Below are positions 36,347 to 45,216 of a stretch of 64,000 bases of DNA, in pieces (within the stretch, counting starts at the first letter, position 1; every line of letters starts with the position of its first letter). This DNA is from Pseudideonella sakaiensis (GTDB lineage Bacteria > Pseudomonadota > Gammaproteobacteria > Burkholderiales > Burkholderiaceae_C): contig NZ_BBYR01000006.1 of assembly GCF_001293525.1 (NCBI RefSeq), forward strand, positions 124,001 through 188,000, in the 5' to 3' direction. The translations under genes and the position numbers were made by a program. Under the pieces are notes generated by a model. That model saw only the letters and a list, made by a program, of their open reading frames with translations. It did no database searches and had not been told where the DNA came from.

Positions 36347-36886
36347 TCACATCCGAGCATCCGAACGCAAGAGATCGCCCGCCTGCGTTCGGACCATCCG
36401 CCAGCTTGCCAAGGCCAGCCACATCCCGATGCCTGCGGATGCCAGGCACGGGAGCCATTCGAGGTCGGGCCGCCATGTCTCGAACGTCAGCGCGAGGCCT
36501 CCGGCGACGAAGGCCCAGAAGCGCGTTTCGGCCCAACGGGCCTGCCAGTCCACCTGGACAAGCACCAGTAGGGCGGCAGCGGCGGCCACCAACGCGAGCG
36601 TGGCGCGCGCGTGCTGATGCCCCATCTCCCAGTAGCCCGCCAAGCCGGCCGCGATGACGGCAAACAGCGCCACAGCAGCCAGCAGCCCGAGCAAACCCGC
36701 GAAGAGACATCGCACGCCGGCACGCCATGCATCCCATGGCGCGCCGTCGTCCATGCGCCACAGGAAGAGCCGATGCCCCACGGCCGCGGCGGCCGCGAGC
36801 AACACGCACTCATGCCACGCCATACCCGCGGCGCTCAGCGTGGCAACGACTCCGACGCTGAGTGCCTTGGCCGCCGAAGAGCGCAT
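36347..36886 (-). CDS. Hypothetical multi-pass membrane protein
   Basis: 179 residues with about five hydrophobic segments. There are a GMAWHECVLL motif in the first helix region and EMGHQHARATLAL in a later one, so His and Met face the membrane. No family recognised. It lies between the cytochrome c and CusF-like genes in the copper set, with gaps of about 17-19 bases. Confidence 0.6.
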   Translation of the reverse strand: MRSSAAKALSVGVVATLSAAGMAWHECVLLAAAAAVGHRLFLWRMDDGAPWDAWRAGVRCLFAGLLGLLAAVALFAVIAAGLAGYWEMGHQHARATLALVAAAAALLVLVQVDWQARWAETRFWAFVAGGLALTFETWRPDLEWLPCLASAGIGMWLALASWRMVRTQAGDLLRSDARM

Positions 36887-36903
36887 CGCGCCGCCTCGCA
36901 GTC

Positions 36904-37248
36904 TCAGCGAACCACCTTGAGGTCCGTGACAGTGAACTTGCCCGCCTCGTTGACGGCCTTGAACTTCACCTTGTCGCCGGCCTTGACCTGGCCGAGCATG
37001 GCCTTGTCACGCACGTTGAACACCATGGTCATGGCCGGCATCTCGAGGCTCTTGATGTCGCCATGCTTCAACGTGATCTTGGCCGCATCGATGTCGACCT
37101 TTCGGACTTCCGCGTCGGTCATCTCGTCGGCCGTGGCCGTCGGGCTGCTCGCGGCATGGTGACCCGCGTGCTCGTCGGCCTTCTGCTGGGCCCAGACGGG
37201 TGTACTCAGAGCGATGGAAGCCATCAGGGCGGCGAGTGCAAACTTCAT
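36904..37248 (-). CDS. CusF-like periplasmic copper-binding protein
   Basis: 114 residues. Signal peptide (LMASIALSTPVWAQ), a His-containing linker (DEHAGHH), then the small CusF/DUF1344-like barrel: KHGDIKSLEMPAMTMVF with LKVVR at the end. CusF binds Cu(I)/Ag(I) with His, two Met and a Trp. The two Met (MPAMTM) are kept, and Met replaces the Trp position (LEMP). It would ferry copper to an efflux pump or the multicopper oxidase. Confidence 0.88.
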   Translation of the reverse strand: MKFALAALMASIALSTPVWAQQKADEHAGHHAASSPTATADEMTDAEVRKVDIDAAKITLKHGDIKSLEMPAMTMVFNVRDKAMLGQVKAGDKVKFKAVNEAGKFTVTDLKVVR

Positions 37249-37265
37249 GACGATCCTTTCATGGG

Positions 37266-37757
37266 TCAACGATAAGAACTGAAGACGCGCGTGCTGCCGT
37301 CCTTGGCGACTAGCAGCACGTCGAAGGGATCCCGCTGGTCGCCGTAGTCCGGGCCGTCCATGCCGGGAGAGCCGACGGGCATGCCAGGGACCGCTAGGCC
37401 CACGGCGTCGGGCGCCTCCTTGATCAGGCGCAGCACATCGGCCGCGGGCACATGACCTTCGACGGCGTAGCGGCCGACCACCGCGGTATGGCAGGAGCCG
37501 AGATTCGTCGGCAGCTTCATGCGGGCGCGAATCGCCGTGTTGCCGACGTCGTGCACCGTCACGCGGAAGCCGTGCGACTCGACGTGCGCTATCCACTCCT
37601 TGCAGCAGCCGCAGGACGGGCTCTTCCACACCTCCATGTGGAGCGGCTGCGTCTGCGCACGCAGCAGGCTCGGCCCCAGCAATGCGACGGCTCCAGAAGC
37701 CGCCAGCAGTGCCCGCCGAGTCTGTCCTCTCCGCGTCACATCAATGCTTGTGCGCAT
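37266..37757 (-). CDS. DUF411 family metal-binding protein
   Basis: 163 residues. A signal peptide (twin Arg then ALLAASGAVALL) precedes a thioredoxin-like DUF411 domain. SPSCGCCKEWIAHV carries the CGCC site, and LGSCHTAVVGRYAVEGHVPAADVLRL is the family block. DUF411 proteins are linked to copper sensing or delivery. The ATG at 37757 has AAGGG upstream; the gene overlaps the cupredoxin stop by 17 bases. Confidence 0.87.
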   Translation of the reverse strand: MRTSIDVTRRGQTRRALLAASGAVALLGPSLLRAQTQPLHMEVWKSPSCGCCKEWIAHVESHGFRVTVHDVGNTAIRARMKLPTNLGSCHTAVVGRYAVEGHVPAADVLRLIKEAPDAVGLAVPGMPVGSPGMDGPDYGDQRDPFDVLLVAKDGSTRVFSSYR

Positions 37758-38265
37758 GCCCGTCACCCTTGGCGCTCGACGCGGCGACCTTGATCTTGCC
37801 GACCATTCCGGCCTGGTAGTGACCGGCGATCAAGCATGCGAAGTCGAAGTCGCCGGGCCGGTTGAAGGTCCAGACGATCTCGCCCGTCTTGCCGGGCGCC
37901 ACATGCGCCATGTACGGCTCGTCGTGTTCCATGTTCGGGAACTTCACCATCAGTTCGGCATGCTTGTCGTTCTCGGCCTTCGTGCCGATGACGAACTCGT
38001 GCATCACCTTTCCGGTATTGCGCACGACGAACTTGACGGTTTCTCCCTGCCGGACCTGGATGCTGTCCGGCGTGAAGCGCATGTTGTCGGCCATGCCGAT
38101 CTCGATGGTTCGCTTGGCGGACTTGGCATCGCCAGCGATGCCCCAGTCCTTCTGTTCCTTCTTGATCGGACCGGCCTTCTTGGCATGGTCCTCGTCGCCG
38201 TGCGCCATGGCAGTGGCGGAAATGGCCACGAGCGCGGCCGCGACAAATGACTTGAACTGCTTCAT
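37741..38265 (-). CDS. Periplasmic cupredoxin (CopI-like)
   Basis: 174 residues. Signal peptide ending AMAHG, a His-containing linker, then a cupredoxin fold. Type 1 copper ligands are visible: His in GKVMHEFVIG, Cys in FDFACLIAGH, the following His and then Met in GHYQAGM. A His-rich tail (GDGHAHKH) follows. It resembles CopI, the copper-induced periplasmic cupredoxin of Rubrivivax, which protects against copper. It is located between the multicopper oxidase and DUF411. Confidence 0.87.
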   Translation of the reverse strand: MKQFKSFVAAALVAISATAMAHGDEDHAKKAGPIKKEQKDWGIAGDAKSAKRTIEIGMADNMRFTPDSIQVRQGETVKFVVRNTGKVMHEFVIGTKAENDKHAELMVKFPNMEHDEPYMAHVAPGKTGEIVWTFNRPGDFDFACLIAGHYQAGMVGKIKVAASSAKGDGHAHKH

Positions 38266-38317
38266 CAGGATTCCTTCTTGTTGCCGATGGGACAGATGGA
38301 TGTCGGCTCGTGGCCGC

Positions 38318-39736
38318 TCAGTTGTGGCCGCCGTGCCCGCCACCGGGTTTGCGTACCTTGACCTCGACTTCTTGGGCCGGCTTCGAGACCGGGGACATCG
38401 AGCCTGTCCCTTCCGCCTTGAAGCGTGCCGGATCCGGCAGTTCGCCGGTGAACTCGTAGGCCACCGTGCCGGGTGGGTGCTTGAACCAACCCGGGTCGCC
38501 GTAGTCGCCGCGCTTCTGGCCTTTGCGAACCTTCACAACGCTGAACATGCCGCCCATGCCGACCGACCCGAAGGGACCCTGCCCGGTCATCATGGCCGCG
38601 GTGTTGTCGGGCAGAGGCATCTCCATCTCGGTCATGTCCTTCATGCCGCGCTCGCCCATGACCATGTAGTCGGGCACGAGCTTGGTGATCTGCTTGGCGA
38701 CGCCGCGATGGTCCACGCCGATCATGGTCGGCACGTCGTGGCCCATGGCGTTCATCGTGTGGTGGCTCTTGTGGCAGTGGAAGGCCCAGTCGCCCTCTTC
38801 GTCGGCGAGAAACTCGACCTGCCGCATCTGCCCGACTGCGATGTCCTCCGTCACCTCGTACCGGCGCGTGCTCTTCGGCGTCGGCCCGCCGTCCGTCCCG
38901 GTGACCAGGAACTCGTGCCCGTGGAGGTGGATGGGGTGGTTGGTCATCGTCAGGTTGCCGATGCGGATGCGCACCTTGTCCATGTGGCTGACCACGAGCG
39001 GATCGATGCCCGGGAAGATGCGGCTGTTCCAACTCCACAAGTTGAAGTCCAGCATCGTCATGATCTTGGGCGTGTAGCTGCCCGGATCGATGTCGTAGGC
39101 ATTGAGCAGGAAGCAGAAGTCGCGGTCCACCTCGTCGATGAGCGGGTGCTTGCCCTTCGGATGCGTGATCCAGAAGCCCATCATCCCCATGGCCATTTGC
39201 ACCATCTCGTCGGCGTGAGGGTGGTACATGAAGGTTCCGGGTCGCCGTGCAACGAACTCGTACACGAAGGTCTTGCCGGGTGGAATGCCAGGCTGTGTCA
39301 GGCCAGTGACGCCGTCCATGCCGCTGGGCAAGCGCTGCCCATGCCAGTGCACGCTGTGCAGCTCACCGAGCTTGTTGGTGACGAAGATGCGCACGCGGTC
39401 GCCTTCGACGACCTCGATCGTCGGCCCCGGGCTCTGACCGTTGTAGCCCCACAAGTGCGCCTTGAAGCCGGGTGCCATCTCGCGCACCACGGGTTCGGCC
39501 ACCAGGTGGAACTCCTTGACGCCGTTGTTCATGCGCCAGGGCAGCGTCCAGCCGTTGAGCGTGACCACGGGGTTGTAGGGCCGGCCCGTGTTGGGCACCA
39601 GCGGCGGCATCGTGTCGGGCTTGGATTGAATGACCGGCTCGGGCAGCGCCGCCATGGCGACTTTGCTGACCGCTGCGGCACTCACCGCAGCGGTCACCGC
39701 GCCGGCACCGCCGAGAAAATTGCGTCGGGAAACCAT
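38318..39736 (-). CDS. Multicopper oxidase with Tat signal
   Basis: 472 residues. The twin-arginine signal (SRRNFLGGAGA) directs the folded protein to the periplasm. All four copper-binding blocks are present: HSVHWHGQ, MYHPHADEM, NHPIHLHGHEF and AFHCHKSHH. A Met-rich C-terminal stretch (MVMGERGMKDMTEMEM) adds Cu(I) sites, and GGHGGHN ends the protein. It likely oxidises Cu(I) to the less toxic Cu(II), as CopA/CueO do. At 472 residues it is shorter than the classical CopA. The TolC-like and cupredoxin genes flank it. Confidence 0.93.
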   Translation of the reverse strand: MVSRRNFLGGAGAVTAAVSAAAVSKVAMAALPEPVIQSKPDTMPPLVPNTGRPYNPVVTLNGWTLPWRMNNGVKEFHLVAEPVVREMAPGFKAHLWGYNGQSPGPTIEVVEGDRVRIFVTNKLGELHSVHWHGQRLPSGMDGVTGLTQPGIPPGKTFVYEFVARRPGTFMYHPHADEMVQMAMGMMGFWITHPKGKHPLIDEVDRDFCFLLNAYDIDPGSYTPKIMTMLDFNLWSWNSRIFPGIDPLVVSHMDKVRIRIGNLTMTNHPIHLHGHEFLVTGTDGGPTPKSTRRYEVTEDIAVGQMRQVEFLADEEGDWAFHCHKSHHTMNAMGHDVPTMIGVDHRGVAKQITKLVPDYMVMGERGMKDMTEMEMPLPDNTAAMMTGQGPFGSVGMGGMFSVVKVRKGQKRGDYGDPGWFKHPPGTVAYEFTGELPDPARFKAEGTGSMSPVSKPAQEVEVKVRKPGGGHGGHN

Positions 39737-39760
39737 GTTCGAGTTCCTTGAATGAATGTG

Positions 39761-41212
39761 TCAGTGGCCGGCGCCGCCGCCATCCGCCGCCGCAGCTGCG
39801 GGGCCGGCGGGCGCGGCCATCGCCGCCTTGCCGATGAGCGCCATGTCGAGATCGGACTGGGCCAGCCAGAAGTCCCGCAGGGACTCGATGTACGCGTTGA
39901 CGCTCGTGATCTGGGAGCGCGCGTCGGCGAGGAGCTCGAACACTCCGATGATCATGCCGTTGTAGCGCAGCCCCTGTTCCTCCGAGATCCGCTTCTTGAG
40001 CGGCACGATCTCGTCACGCTGATGGCGCGCGATGTCGTAGGCGGAGCGGTAGTTGCCGTAGGCTTCGCGCACCTCCGAGCGGGCGTTGATCGCCGTCTGC
40101 GCTGCGCGGTGCAGCGCCTGCATGTAGATCGCCTCGGCGCGAGCCACCCGCGCGCCGCCCCAGTCGAACAGGGGCAGCTCCAGGCCGATCTCCCAGCCCG
40201 TTTGCCGCGGAGCCTCGTTGGAGGTGTTGCGCACGAGTCCGAGTTCCAGCACGTTGATGAAGCGCGTCGTGCGGGTCAAGCCCAGGTTCTTCGCGGTCTG
40301 CTCCGCGCCGAGCTTGGCGGCTTGCACGTCCAGTCGTTGAGCCATCGCAACGGCTTCGATGTCCGGCTGGTTGCGCGCCTCGGCGGGCAGGTCCGGCAGG
40401 CGCTCCGGCAACTGGAACTGGAGCTGGTCGCCCCAGACGCCCAGAAGACGCGCGAGCCGCTCGCGCGACGCGCGCTGCGCCTGGTCGGCACGTGCGAAGC
40501 CCAGGGCAGCGTCCGCATAGAACGCCTGCTCGCGGGCGCGCGCCAGCTTGCTGAAGTTGCCCACCTGCTCCATGCGGCGAGCCAGTTCGGCGCTGGCTTC
40601 GGCCGTCTGCTTCACCTGCCGCATGTAGCGCACCGTCTCCTCCGCCGCGACCGCCTGGAAGTAGGCCTTGCGCGCGTCCGCGGCCAGCGACAGGACATCC
40701 ATCGTGACCTCGCGCTTGACCTGCTCGAAGCGCCGCGCTTCCAGTTGCGAGACCATGGGCAAGGTCAACAGCCGCGCAAGGTTGAGGTGCAGCCCGCGTT
40801 CCAGTTCGACCTCGTCGCCCTGCCGAAGGCGCCCGAACGTGAAGCCAGGGTTCGGCAGGCGCCCGGCCTGCACGACTTCGGCCTCGGTGATGCCGAGATC
40901 CTGGAATCGAGCCTGCAGGCCGCGGTTGTTGAGCAGGGCCACCTGAACGGCATCGTCGACGCTCAGCGGCTTCGCGAGCAGCTCGCGTACGCGGCGATCG
41001 ATGGTGTCGACGTCGGCATCGCTGCGCGCCCAGCGCACGTCCTTGCCGAGCTTGTCCTTGGCCGCGGACTCGATCGACGAGAACCCGGCATCGGGGGAGA
41101 AGCTGGCGCATCCGGCCAGCACGGCAGAAACCAGGACAACGACGAGCACTCCCGAACGTCGCACGCTCGGGCGGTCGGGCGCGCCGCGCCCGGGATTGGC
41201 AGGTGAATTCAT
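39761..41212 (-). CDS. TolC-family outer-membrane factor (lipoprotein)
   Basis: 483 residues. A lipobox (VSAVLAGC) makes it a lipid-anchored outer-membrane protein. Two long coiled-coil repeats typical of the TolC/OMF family (LSVDDAVQVALLNNRGLQA; later LPLFDWGGARVARAEA) span the periplasm. No RND pump or membrane-fusion gene is adjacent, unusual for a TolC partner; it may act with the pump at 59433 or with the multicopper oxidase, as CopB does. It starts ten bases after the gene at 41223. Confidence 0.9.
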   Translation of the reverse strand: MNSPANPGRGAPDRPSVRRSGVLVVVLVSAVLAGCASFSPDAGFSSIESAAKDKLGKDVRWARSDADVDTIDRRVRELLAKPLSVDDAVQVALLNNRGLQARFQDLGITEAEVVQAGRLPNPGFTFGRLRQGDEVELERGLHLNLARLLTLPMVSQLEARRFEQVKREVTMDVLSLAADARKAYFQAVAAEETVRYMRQVKQTAEASAELARRMEQVGNFSKLARAREQAFYADAALGFARADQAQRASRERLARLLGVWGDQLQFQLPERLPDLPAEARNQPDIEAVAMAQRLDVQAAKLGAEQTAKNLGLTRTTRFINVLELGLVRNTSNEAPRQTGWEIGLELPLFDWGGARVARAEAIYMQALHRAAQTAINARSEVREAYGNYRSAYDIARHQRDEIVPLKKRISEEQGLRYNGMIIGVFELLADARSQITSVNAYIESLRDFWLAQSDLDMALIGKAAMAAPAGPAAAAADGGGAGH

Positions 41213-41222
41213 CCGCTTGACC

Positions 41223-41573
41223 TCAGTTCATCTTGTGCCCGCCATGACCGGCGGGTGCGCTTGCCGGCGCCGGCGTTGCCGGCTTCGGGGGCGCGTTGTT
41301 CGTGGCGGGCGCATCGGGCTGGCGCGCCTCGCGCGCGTAGGCCCGCCAGCCGCCGACGCGGTTCACGGTCTCGTTGGCTTCGCGCCAGGAACCCACGGGC
41401 TGTTCAGCGTGACGCTGGTAGCCCGTAAGCGTGGACTGGTACACCAGGGGCGCCACGGGGGCCGAAGGATCGAATGGATCGGCTCTCTTGCCGGGCACGG
41501 CTTGAGCCAGAGTCGCCGAGCTGACCGCGATCAGGAATGCCGGCACAAGCCAGCGGAACACGACAATCTTCAT
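41223..41573 (-). CDS. Hypothetical periplasmic protein
   Basis: 116 residues. Signal peptide (VVFRWLVPAFLIAVSSATLAQ), then a conserved-looking block APLVYQSTLTGYQRH to WREANETVNRVGGWRAYAREA, and a Pro/Ala-rich tail ending HGGHKMN. This type of protein is found before TolC/multicopper-oxidase genes. Function unknown; the His/Met tail suggests copper binding. Confidence 0.7.
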   Translation of the reverse strand: MKIVVFRWLVPAFLIAVSSATLAQAVPGKRADPFDPSAPVAPLVYQSTLTGYQRHAEQPVGSWREANETVNRVGGWRAYAREARQPDAPATNNAPPKPATPAPASAPAGHGGHKMN

Positions 41574-41678
41574 GACATCCTCGCGTGAGTCGGACCGGCT
41601 CGACACGCCTGCTGCGCAGGGTGCGGCGGTCTACGATGCCGGTCAGAGCGCCGCCAGGGCGATCGACCAGCGTGACGG

Positions 41679-42107
41679 TCAGGCGAGGATCAGGCGGGGT
41701 GGTCGATGCGGTACGTCCGCAAAGACGGCTGGAAAGCGAATCTCCAGAAAGGCGACGGCGCTAGACGCCGATTCCGCCTGCACCATGGTCGTCCGCGCGA
41801 ACGCGGGCGCTGCAACGCTGCAACACGGCGCGCAGCTGCTGCACTTCATCTTCAGCTGCGCCGAATGCCCGGTCGATGAATCGAGCCCGGTCTCGGCACC
41901 TTGGTTCCCGGCCACGACGTTGCCGGCTCCAAGCTCGAGCAGGACTTCGTGGAAGTCGCCATGCGTCGCGTGCGCGACGGTCGCCACAGCCTCACGAGGA
42001 GAGTGGTGCCCCGGCCCGCATCCACCCATGGTCACCGCAGCCAGCCCCTTCAGAGGAACGGCAGCAGCGATGAACCAGATCAGAAGGAGGCGAACCACAC
42101 CCGACAT
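41679..42107 (-). CDS. Small DUF2946-like secreted protein
   Basis: 142 residues. The N terminus is hydrophobic (LLLIWFIAAAVPLKGLAAV). The middle has MGGCGPGHH and a Cys cluster KCSSCAPCCSVAA, and the C terminus has PPRLILA. Small proteins with this CxxCxxCC layout accompany copper and Czc efflux operons. It is the first gene after the CusR-type box at 42193-42210, and 105 bases precede the next gene. No mechanism is established. Confidence 0.65.
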   Translation of the reverse strand: MSGVVRLLLIWFIAAAVPLKGLAAVTMGGCGPGHHSPREAVATVAHATHGDFHEVLLELGAGNVVAGNQGAETGLDSSTGHSAQLKMKCSSCAPCCSVAAPAFARTTMVQAESASSAVAFLEIRFPAVFADVPHRPPRLILA

Positions 42108-42192
42108 ACCCGGAACTTTACCTCAGCGCATTGAGAAAGATCAGCCTGCTCGGCAGTCTATGGACCGCATGCCGACACAATGCGCTCAGGAA

Positions 42193-42210
42193 CCTTACCG
42201 ATTCGTAATG
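42193..42210 (-). promoter_or_regulatory. CusR/CopR/HprR-type box upstream of the copper-detoxification run
   Basis: CCTTACCGATTCGTAATG. The complement reads CATTAC-N6-GTAAGG, the CATTAC-N6-GTAATG pattern of heavy-metal response regulators, with one half imperfect. It lies 86-103 bases before the start at 42107, in the 143-base gap. Confidence 0.55.
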
Positions 42211-42250
42211 TCCTCGGCTGCTCCGGCCACCCTGCCAGCGGCGGAGGATG

Positions 42251-42802
42251 TCAATCGATGTCGGCCACCATGCGAACCCGCAGCACACGCTCCCGGCTTC
42301 CCGCATCGCCTGGTTCGAACGCGTACGCGCTCCCCCAGGCCCAGGCCGAGCCAGCGAGTTCAATGACGCGGATCTCGCCGGCAGTGCCCCGAAACGCCAT
42401 CTGAGTCTCTCCCTCTGGCCAGCTCGCCCGCAGGACATGGTCGCCGGGCGGCAGCCTCATGCGCACGAAGGACTCGGGCACCGTTTCGGCCCGCGCACCG
42501 CCGTCCACAGTCAGCTCGACGACGTTGGCGGCGTCGGCCCACCGCTTGCGCACCACGTAGACCGTGACTCTTTCCGCAGATGCGGCAAACCGTTTCGCAT
42601 CAGCTTCCACGGCCGGCGGCGGCACCGGTGCACTGGTGCAGGTCAGCTTGTAGCGCGGCGCCTTGCCGACCCGATGGCACCAGGTGCCGTCGGCATTTGC
42701 CTGCCGAACGGGCTTGGACACACATGCGGCGAGGAACAGCGTGCCTGAGCCGAGTGCGATCAGCGCAACTCGGCGCCCTAGCGTGGACGGAGTGCTCTGC
42801 AA
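42251..42802 (-). CDS. DUF2846-like lipoprotein
   Basis: 183 residues. The lipobox TLFLAAC predicts an outer-membrane or periplasmic lipoprotein. A WCHRVGKAPRYKLTCTS segment with two Cys precedes a beta-rich domain (AERVTVYVVRKRWADAANV, FVRMRLPPGDHVLRASW, VIELAG). No ATG is available before the lipobox; a TTG at 42802 has TGGAGA six bases upstream and is my start. It follows the DUF4148-like gene at 42954. A truncated paralogue is at 51415-51663. Confidence 0.7.
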   Translation of the reverse strand: MQSTPSTLGRRVALIALGSGTLFLAACVSKPVRQANADGTWCHRVGKAPRYKLTCTSAPVPPPAVEADAKRFAASAERVTVYVVRKRWADAANVVELTVDGGARAETVPESFVRMRLPPGDHVLRASWPEGETQMAFRGTAGEIRVIELAGSAWAWGSAYAFEPGDAGSRERVLRVRMVADID

Positions 42803-42953
42803 GTGATTCTCCAGGCACTGACCGCGCAATCGAGATCGGGAACTCGAAGGCGCCAGCGCTTCAAGGCAAGGCCCGTGAAAGGCCGACGCGGACGCAGGGG
42901 CGACTCTGCCGATCGGCCAGGTCGCCCCGTCGTCCTCCGCCTCCCGGCAGGCA

Positions 42954-43439
42954 TTAGCGATGCCCGTGCGAGGTGGCGGTCACGCCGCTCTGGTGGCCGC
43001 TGCGACTCAACCCACCGGGGACGTTGGTCGCGCCGGCCCGGGAAGGCTTCTCGGCGTTCGCAGCGCTGCGCGTGTCGCCCTGGACACCGACGTAGACCGC
43101 TCCCGCTTCGCCACCGACATCGAGCCAGCCGTCGGAGGAAACCGGGTTGCGCTTGGCCTGCATCGTTTCGGCGATGACCGCCGCGCGTGTCTTGCCGGGT
43201 AGGTTGGTTCCGACGAAGACCCAACCTGCATCGCCTCCGACTTCGCGCCAGCCGTCAGCCGTGACCGGATTGCGCTTCCAGGCCTCGAGCTCCTTGATGA
43301 CGTCGGCACGCGACTTCGTCGACGGCATCGCATGGGTCGTGAAGCCGGCTTCACCCCCGACCGGGGTGATGCCTGAGGTTGCCAGCGCGGGCAGAGACAC
43401 GGCACTCACCAGCGCGATCAGACTGAAACGGAACTTCAT
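42954..43439 (-). CDS. DUF4148-like periplasmic protein with a tandem repeat
   Basis: 161 residues. Signal peptide (SLIALVSAVSLPALA), then two copies of a roughly 35-residue unit: ADVIKELEAWKRNPVTADGW followed by REVGGDAGWVFVG, and AAVIAETMQAKRNPVSSDGW followed by LDVGGEAGAVYVG. A GVTATSHGHR tail closes it. Function unknown. AGGAG precedes the ATG. The CusR-type box at 43550-43567 is 111 bases upstream, and the lipoprotein gene at 42802 follows. Confidence 0.72.
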   Translation of the reverse strand: MKFRFSLIALVSAVSLPALATSGITPVGGEAGFTTHAMPSTKSRADVIKELEAWKRNPVTADGWREVGGDAGWVFVGTNLPGKTRAAVIAETMQAKRNPVSSDGWLDVGGEAGAVYVGVQGDTRSAANAEKPSRAGATNVPGGLSRSGHQSGVTATSHGHR

Positions 43440-43722
43440 GATGGACTCCTGTTGCAGGTGCACCTCTCCAGGAGGTTCACCGGTTGCGGTGCCTTCGTGC
43501 ACCGTGGAGCCACTGTAGGAATCGCGCGCCGACAGACTGCTTGCCGATCCATTACATCTTCGTCATGCGGCGCCCCAACGACGTCGTGCCTGTGTCCTCG
43601 ATCGCATCTTCTGTTCGGCCAATGCGGAGGGCGCGTTTCGGCGCCGTTCGCCCGTGCTCGCCGCGGCGCACCCGCGCTGGCCCGTCGAGGTCAGCGCGGG
43701 TCACCGCACAACACATTGCCGA
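43440..43722. other. Intergenic region between the DUF4148-like gene and the porin
   Basis: About 283 bases with no gene. It contains the CusR-type box at 43550-43567 and presumably the promoter of the minus-strand gene at 43439. The porin stop is at 43723. Confidence 0.5.
43550..43567 (-). promoter_or_regulatory. CusR/CopR/HprR-type box upstream of the DUF4148-like gene
   Basis: CATTACATCTTCGTCATG, a CATTAC-N6-GTCATG dyad. It sits 111 bases before the start at 43439. Same form as sites at 42193, 45083 and 51015. Confidence 0.6.
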
Positions 43723-44760
43723 TCAGAAGGTGTGGCGAACGCCGAACTCGAGACCGGACGATTTCTCGCCGCCCAGCATGCCCGCCGGCGGTGTGTAGAG
43801 AACGGAGCTGCGCGCCGCGCCCTTGTTCGAGACCTGACCGTAGGTGGTGTACATCGCGGTGCGCTTCGAGAGATCGTAGACATACCCGATGCCGAGGCGG
43901 GTGCTGTCGTCGGCGTCGGAGAAGCCGGAACCGGCGGTGCCACCTGAGCGATCTGCCCTGGTGTAGCCGACCTTCAGTGCACCCGGGCCGACAGGCACCG
44001 TGGCGCCGATCGACAGATCCTTGGTCTTGCGCGGGCTCCACTCCTTCACGTCGTACAGCGTGTGCAGCGTGGCGAAGCCGAACTTGTAGTTGAACTGAAT
44101 GTTGTAGTTCTTGAAGTCCGGCGTGGTCGCCCCGGTCTCCGTCTTGCCGTAGGCAAAGCCGATATTGATCGGGCCAGCCTCGTATCCCAACCGCCCACCC
44201 ACGTACTTGTTGCCGTTGACGCCCTCGCCCGCGGCCATCTGCAGGTGGCCATACAGCCCGCCCATGTTGGGCAGGAAGTAGCCCACGGTGTTGTCGGCCC
44301 GCAGCACCGTCGTGGCGGGGCTGCCCAGGTTCGAACCCGCCCCGTAGCTGAAGATGCCGCGCGAGCCGACACCGACAATGCCGAACTCATCGGCGAAAGT
44401 GTTGTACGCGGTCGGCGTGTAGTCCCGACCCATGCGCACTTCACCGAAGTTGCCCATCAGGCTGACCGTTGCACGGCGACCCCAGAACTTGTTCGCATCG
44501 GCGGTGCCGTTGTCGAAGTTGATCTGGGACTCCAGGTGAAAGCCGGCCTTCATGCCACCACCCAGATCCTCTACGCCGCGCAGACCCCACCGGCTGGTGG
44601 CGTTCGAGCCCGATGCCAGTTGCTTCTGGGATCCGGCGCTTCCATTCTTGACTTGACGCACGGCGGCATCGGCGATGCCGAACAGCGTGACCGACGACTG
44701 CGCGTAGGCGCCCGCCGCAAAGGCGGACAACGCGGCCAGGGTGAACAAGGACTTATTCAT
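43723..44760 (-). CDS. Gram-negative general porin (OmpC-like, betaproteobacterial)
   Basis: 345 residues. Signal peptide ending AGAYAQ, followed by SSVTLFGIADAAVR, the usual start of Burkholderiales trimeric porins. Other marks are SRWGLRGVEDLGGGMKAGFHLE, GRRATVSLMGNFGEVRMGRDYTP, and a C-terminal GVRHTF with terminal Phe. It lets small solutes through the outer membrane. ATG 44760 chosen. The upstream region to 45230 holds its promoter. Confidence 0.93.
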   Translation of the reverse strand: MNKSLFTLAALSAFAAGAYAQSSVTLFGIADAAVRQVKNGSAGSQKQLASGSNATSRWGLRGVEDLGGGMKAGFHLESQINFDNGTADANKFWGRRATVSLMGNFGEVRMGRDYTPTAYNTFADEFGIVGVGSRGIFSYGAGSNLGSPATTVLRADNTVGYFLPNMGGLYGHLQMAAGEGVNGNKYVGGRLGYEAGPINIGFAYGKTETGATTPDFKNYNIQFNYKFGFATLHTLYDVKEWSPRKTKDLSIGATVPVGPGALKVGYTRADRSGGTAGSGFSDADDSTRLGIGYVYDLSKRTAMYTTYGQVSNKGAARSSVLYTPPAGMLGGEKSSGLEFGVRHTF

Positions 44761-45082
44761 GAGAGCAATCTCCGTTGTGGGACAAGGAAACACCTTCCAC
44801 GCGACGAACGAGCCATCGGACTCGGATGAAGTGCGAGGCGCGCTGCGGCACGAGACGTGAAGGCGCTGGCGAGCAGCCTAGGGACGAGGTGCGGCCGAGG
44901 CGACCTGCTCGCGAGAAGCGGCCCGGAGGTGGCTAGCAGACCCTCTTCGGTTCGGCGGGCATCCGTCGCCGCCCTTCCACAGCAGCTTGCACAGCAGCCA
45001 CCGCAAACGGCCCGACACGGTCGAACCCGAACGGGCCAAGGCCTCCGACGCAGCGGCGTGAAGGAGAGGCCCCGAGCATCAA

Positions 45083-45100
45083 CATGACCGGCCTGTCATG
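45083..45100 (+). promoter_or_regulatory. CusR/CopR/HprR-type palindrome upstream of the Sel1-like gene
   Basis: CATGACCGGCCTGTCATG, extended by AA/TT to a perfect 8+8 repeat at 45081-45102. It has the CAT[T/G]AC-N6-GT[A/C]ATG form. It lies 130-148 bases before the gene at 45231 and could also act on the porin promoter. Confidence 0.55.
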
Positions 45101-45186
45101 TTCCGGCAAGTGTTTTGTCAGTCGCTTGTTCCTATCGTTTTCGGACCGCAAAGTGGTGTGCCCTGCTAGCAACCCTCACGAGTTGT

Positions 45187-45216
45187 CTTTCGGGCCGTCG
45201 CATGCGGGCCCGAAAG
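45187..45216 (+). other. 5'-leader stem-loop before the Sel1-like gene
   Basis: CTTTCGGGCC and GGCCCGAAAG form a perfect 10-bp stem with a 10-base loop, ending one base before the AAAAGGA ribosome site. It may modulate translation or RNA stability; no T-run, so not a terminator on this strand. Confidence 0.45.
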
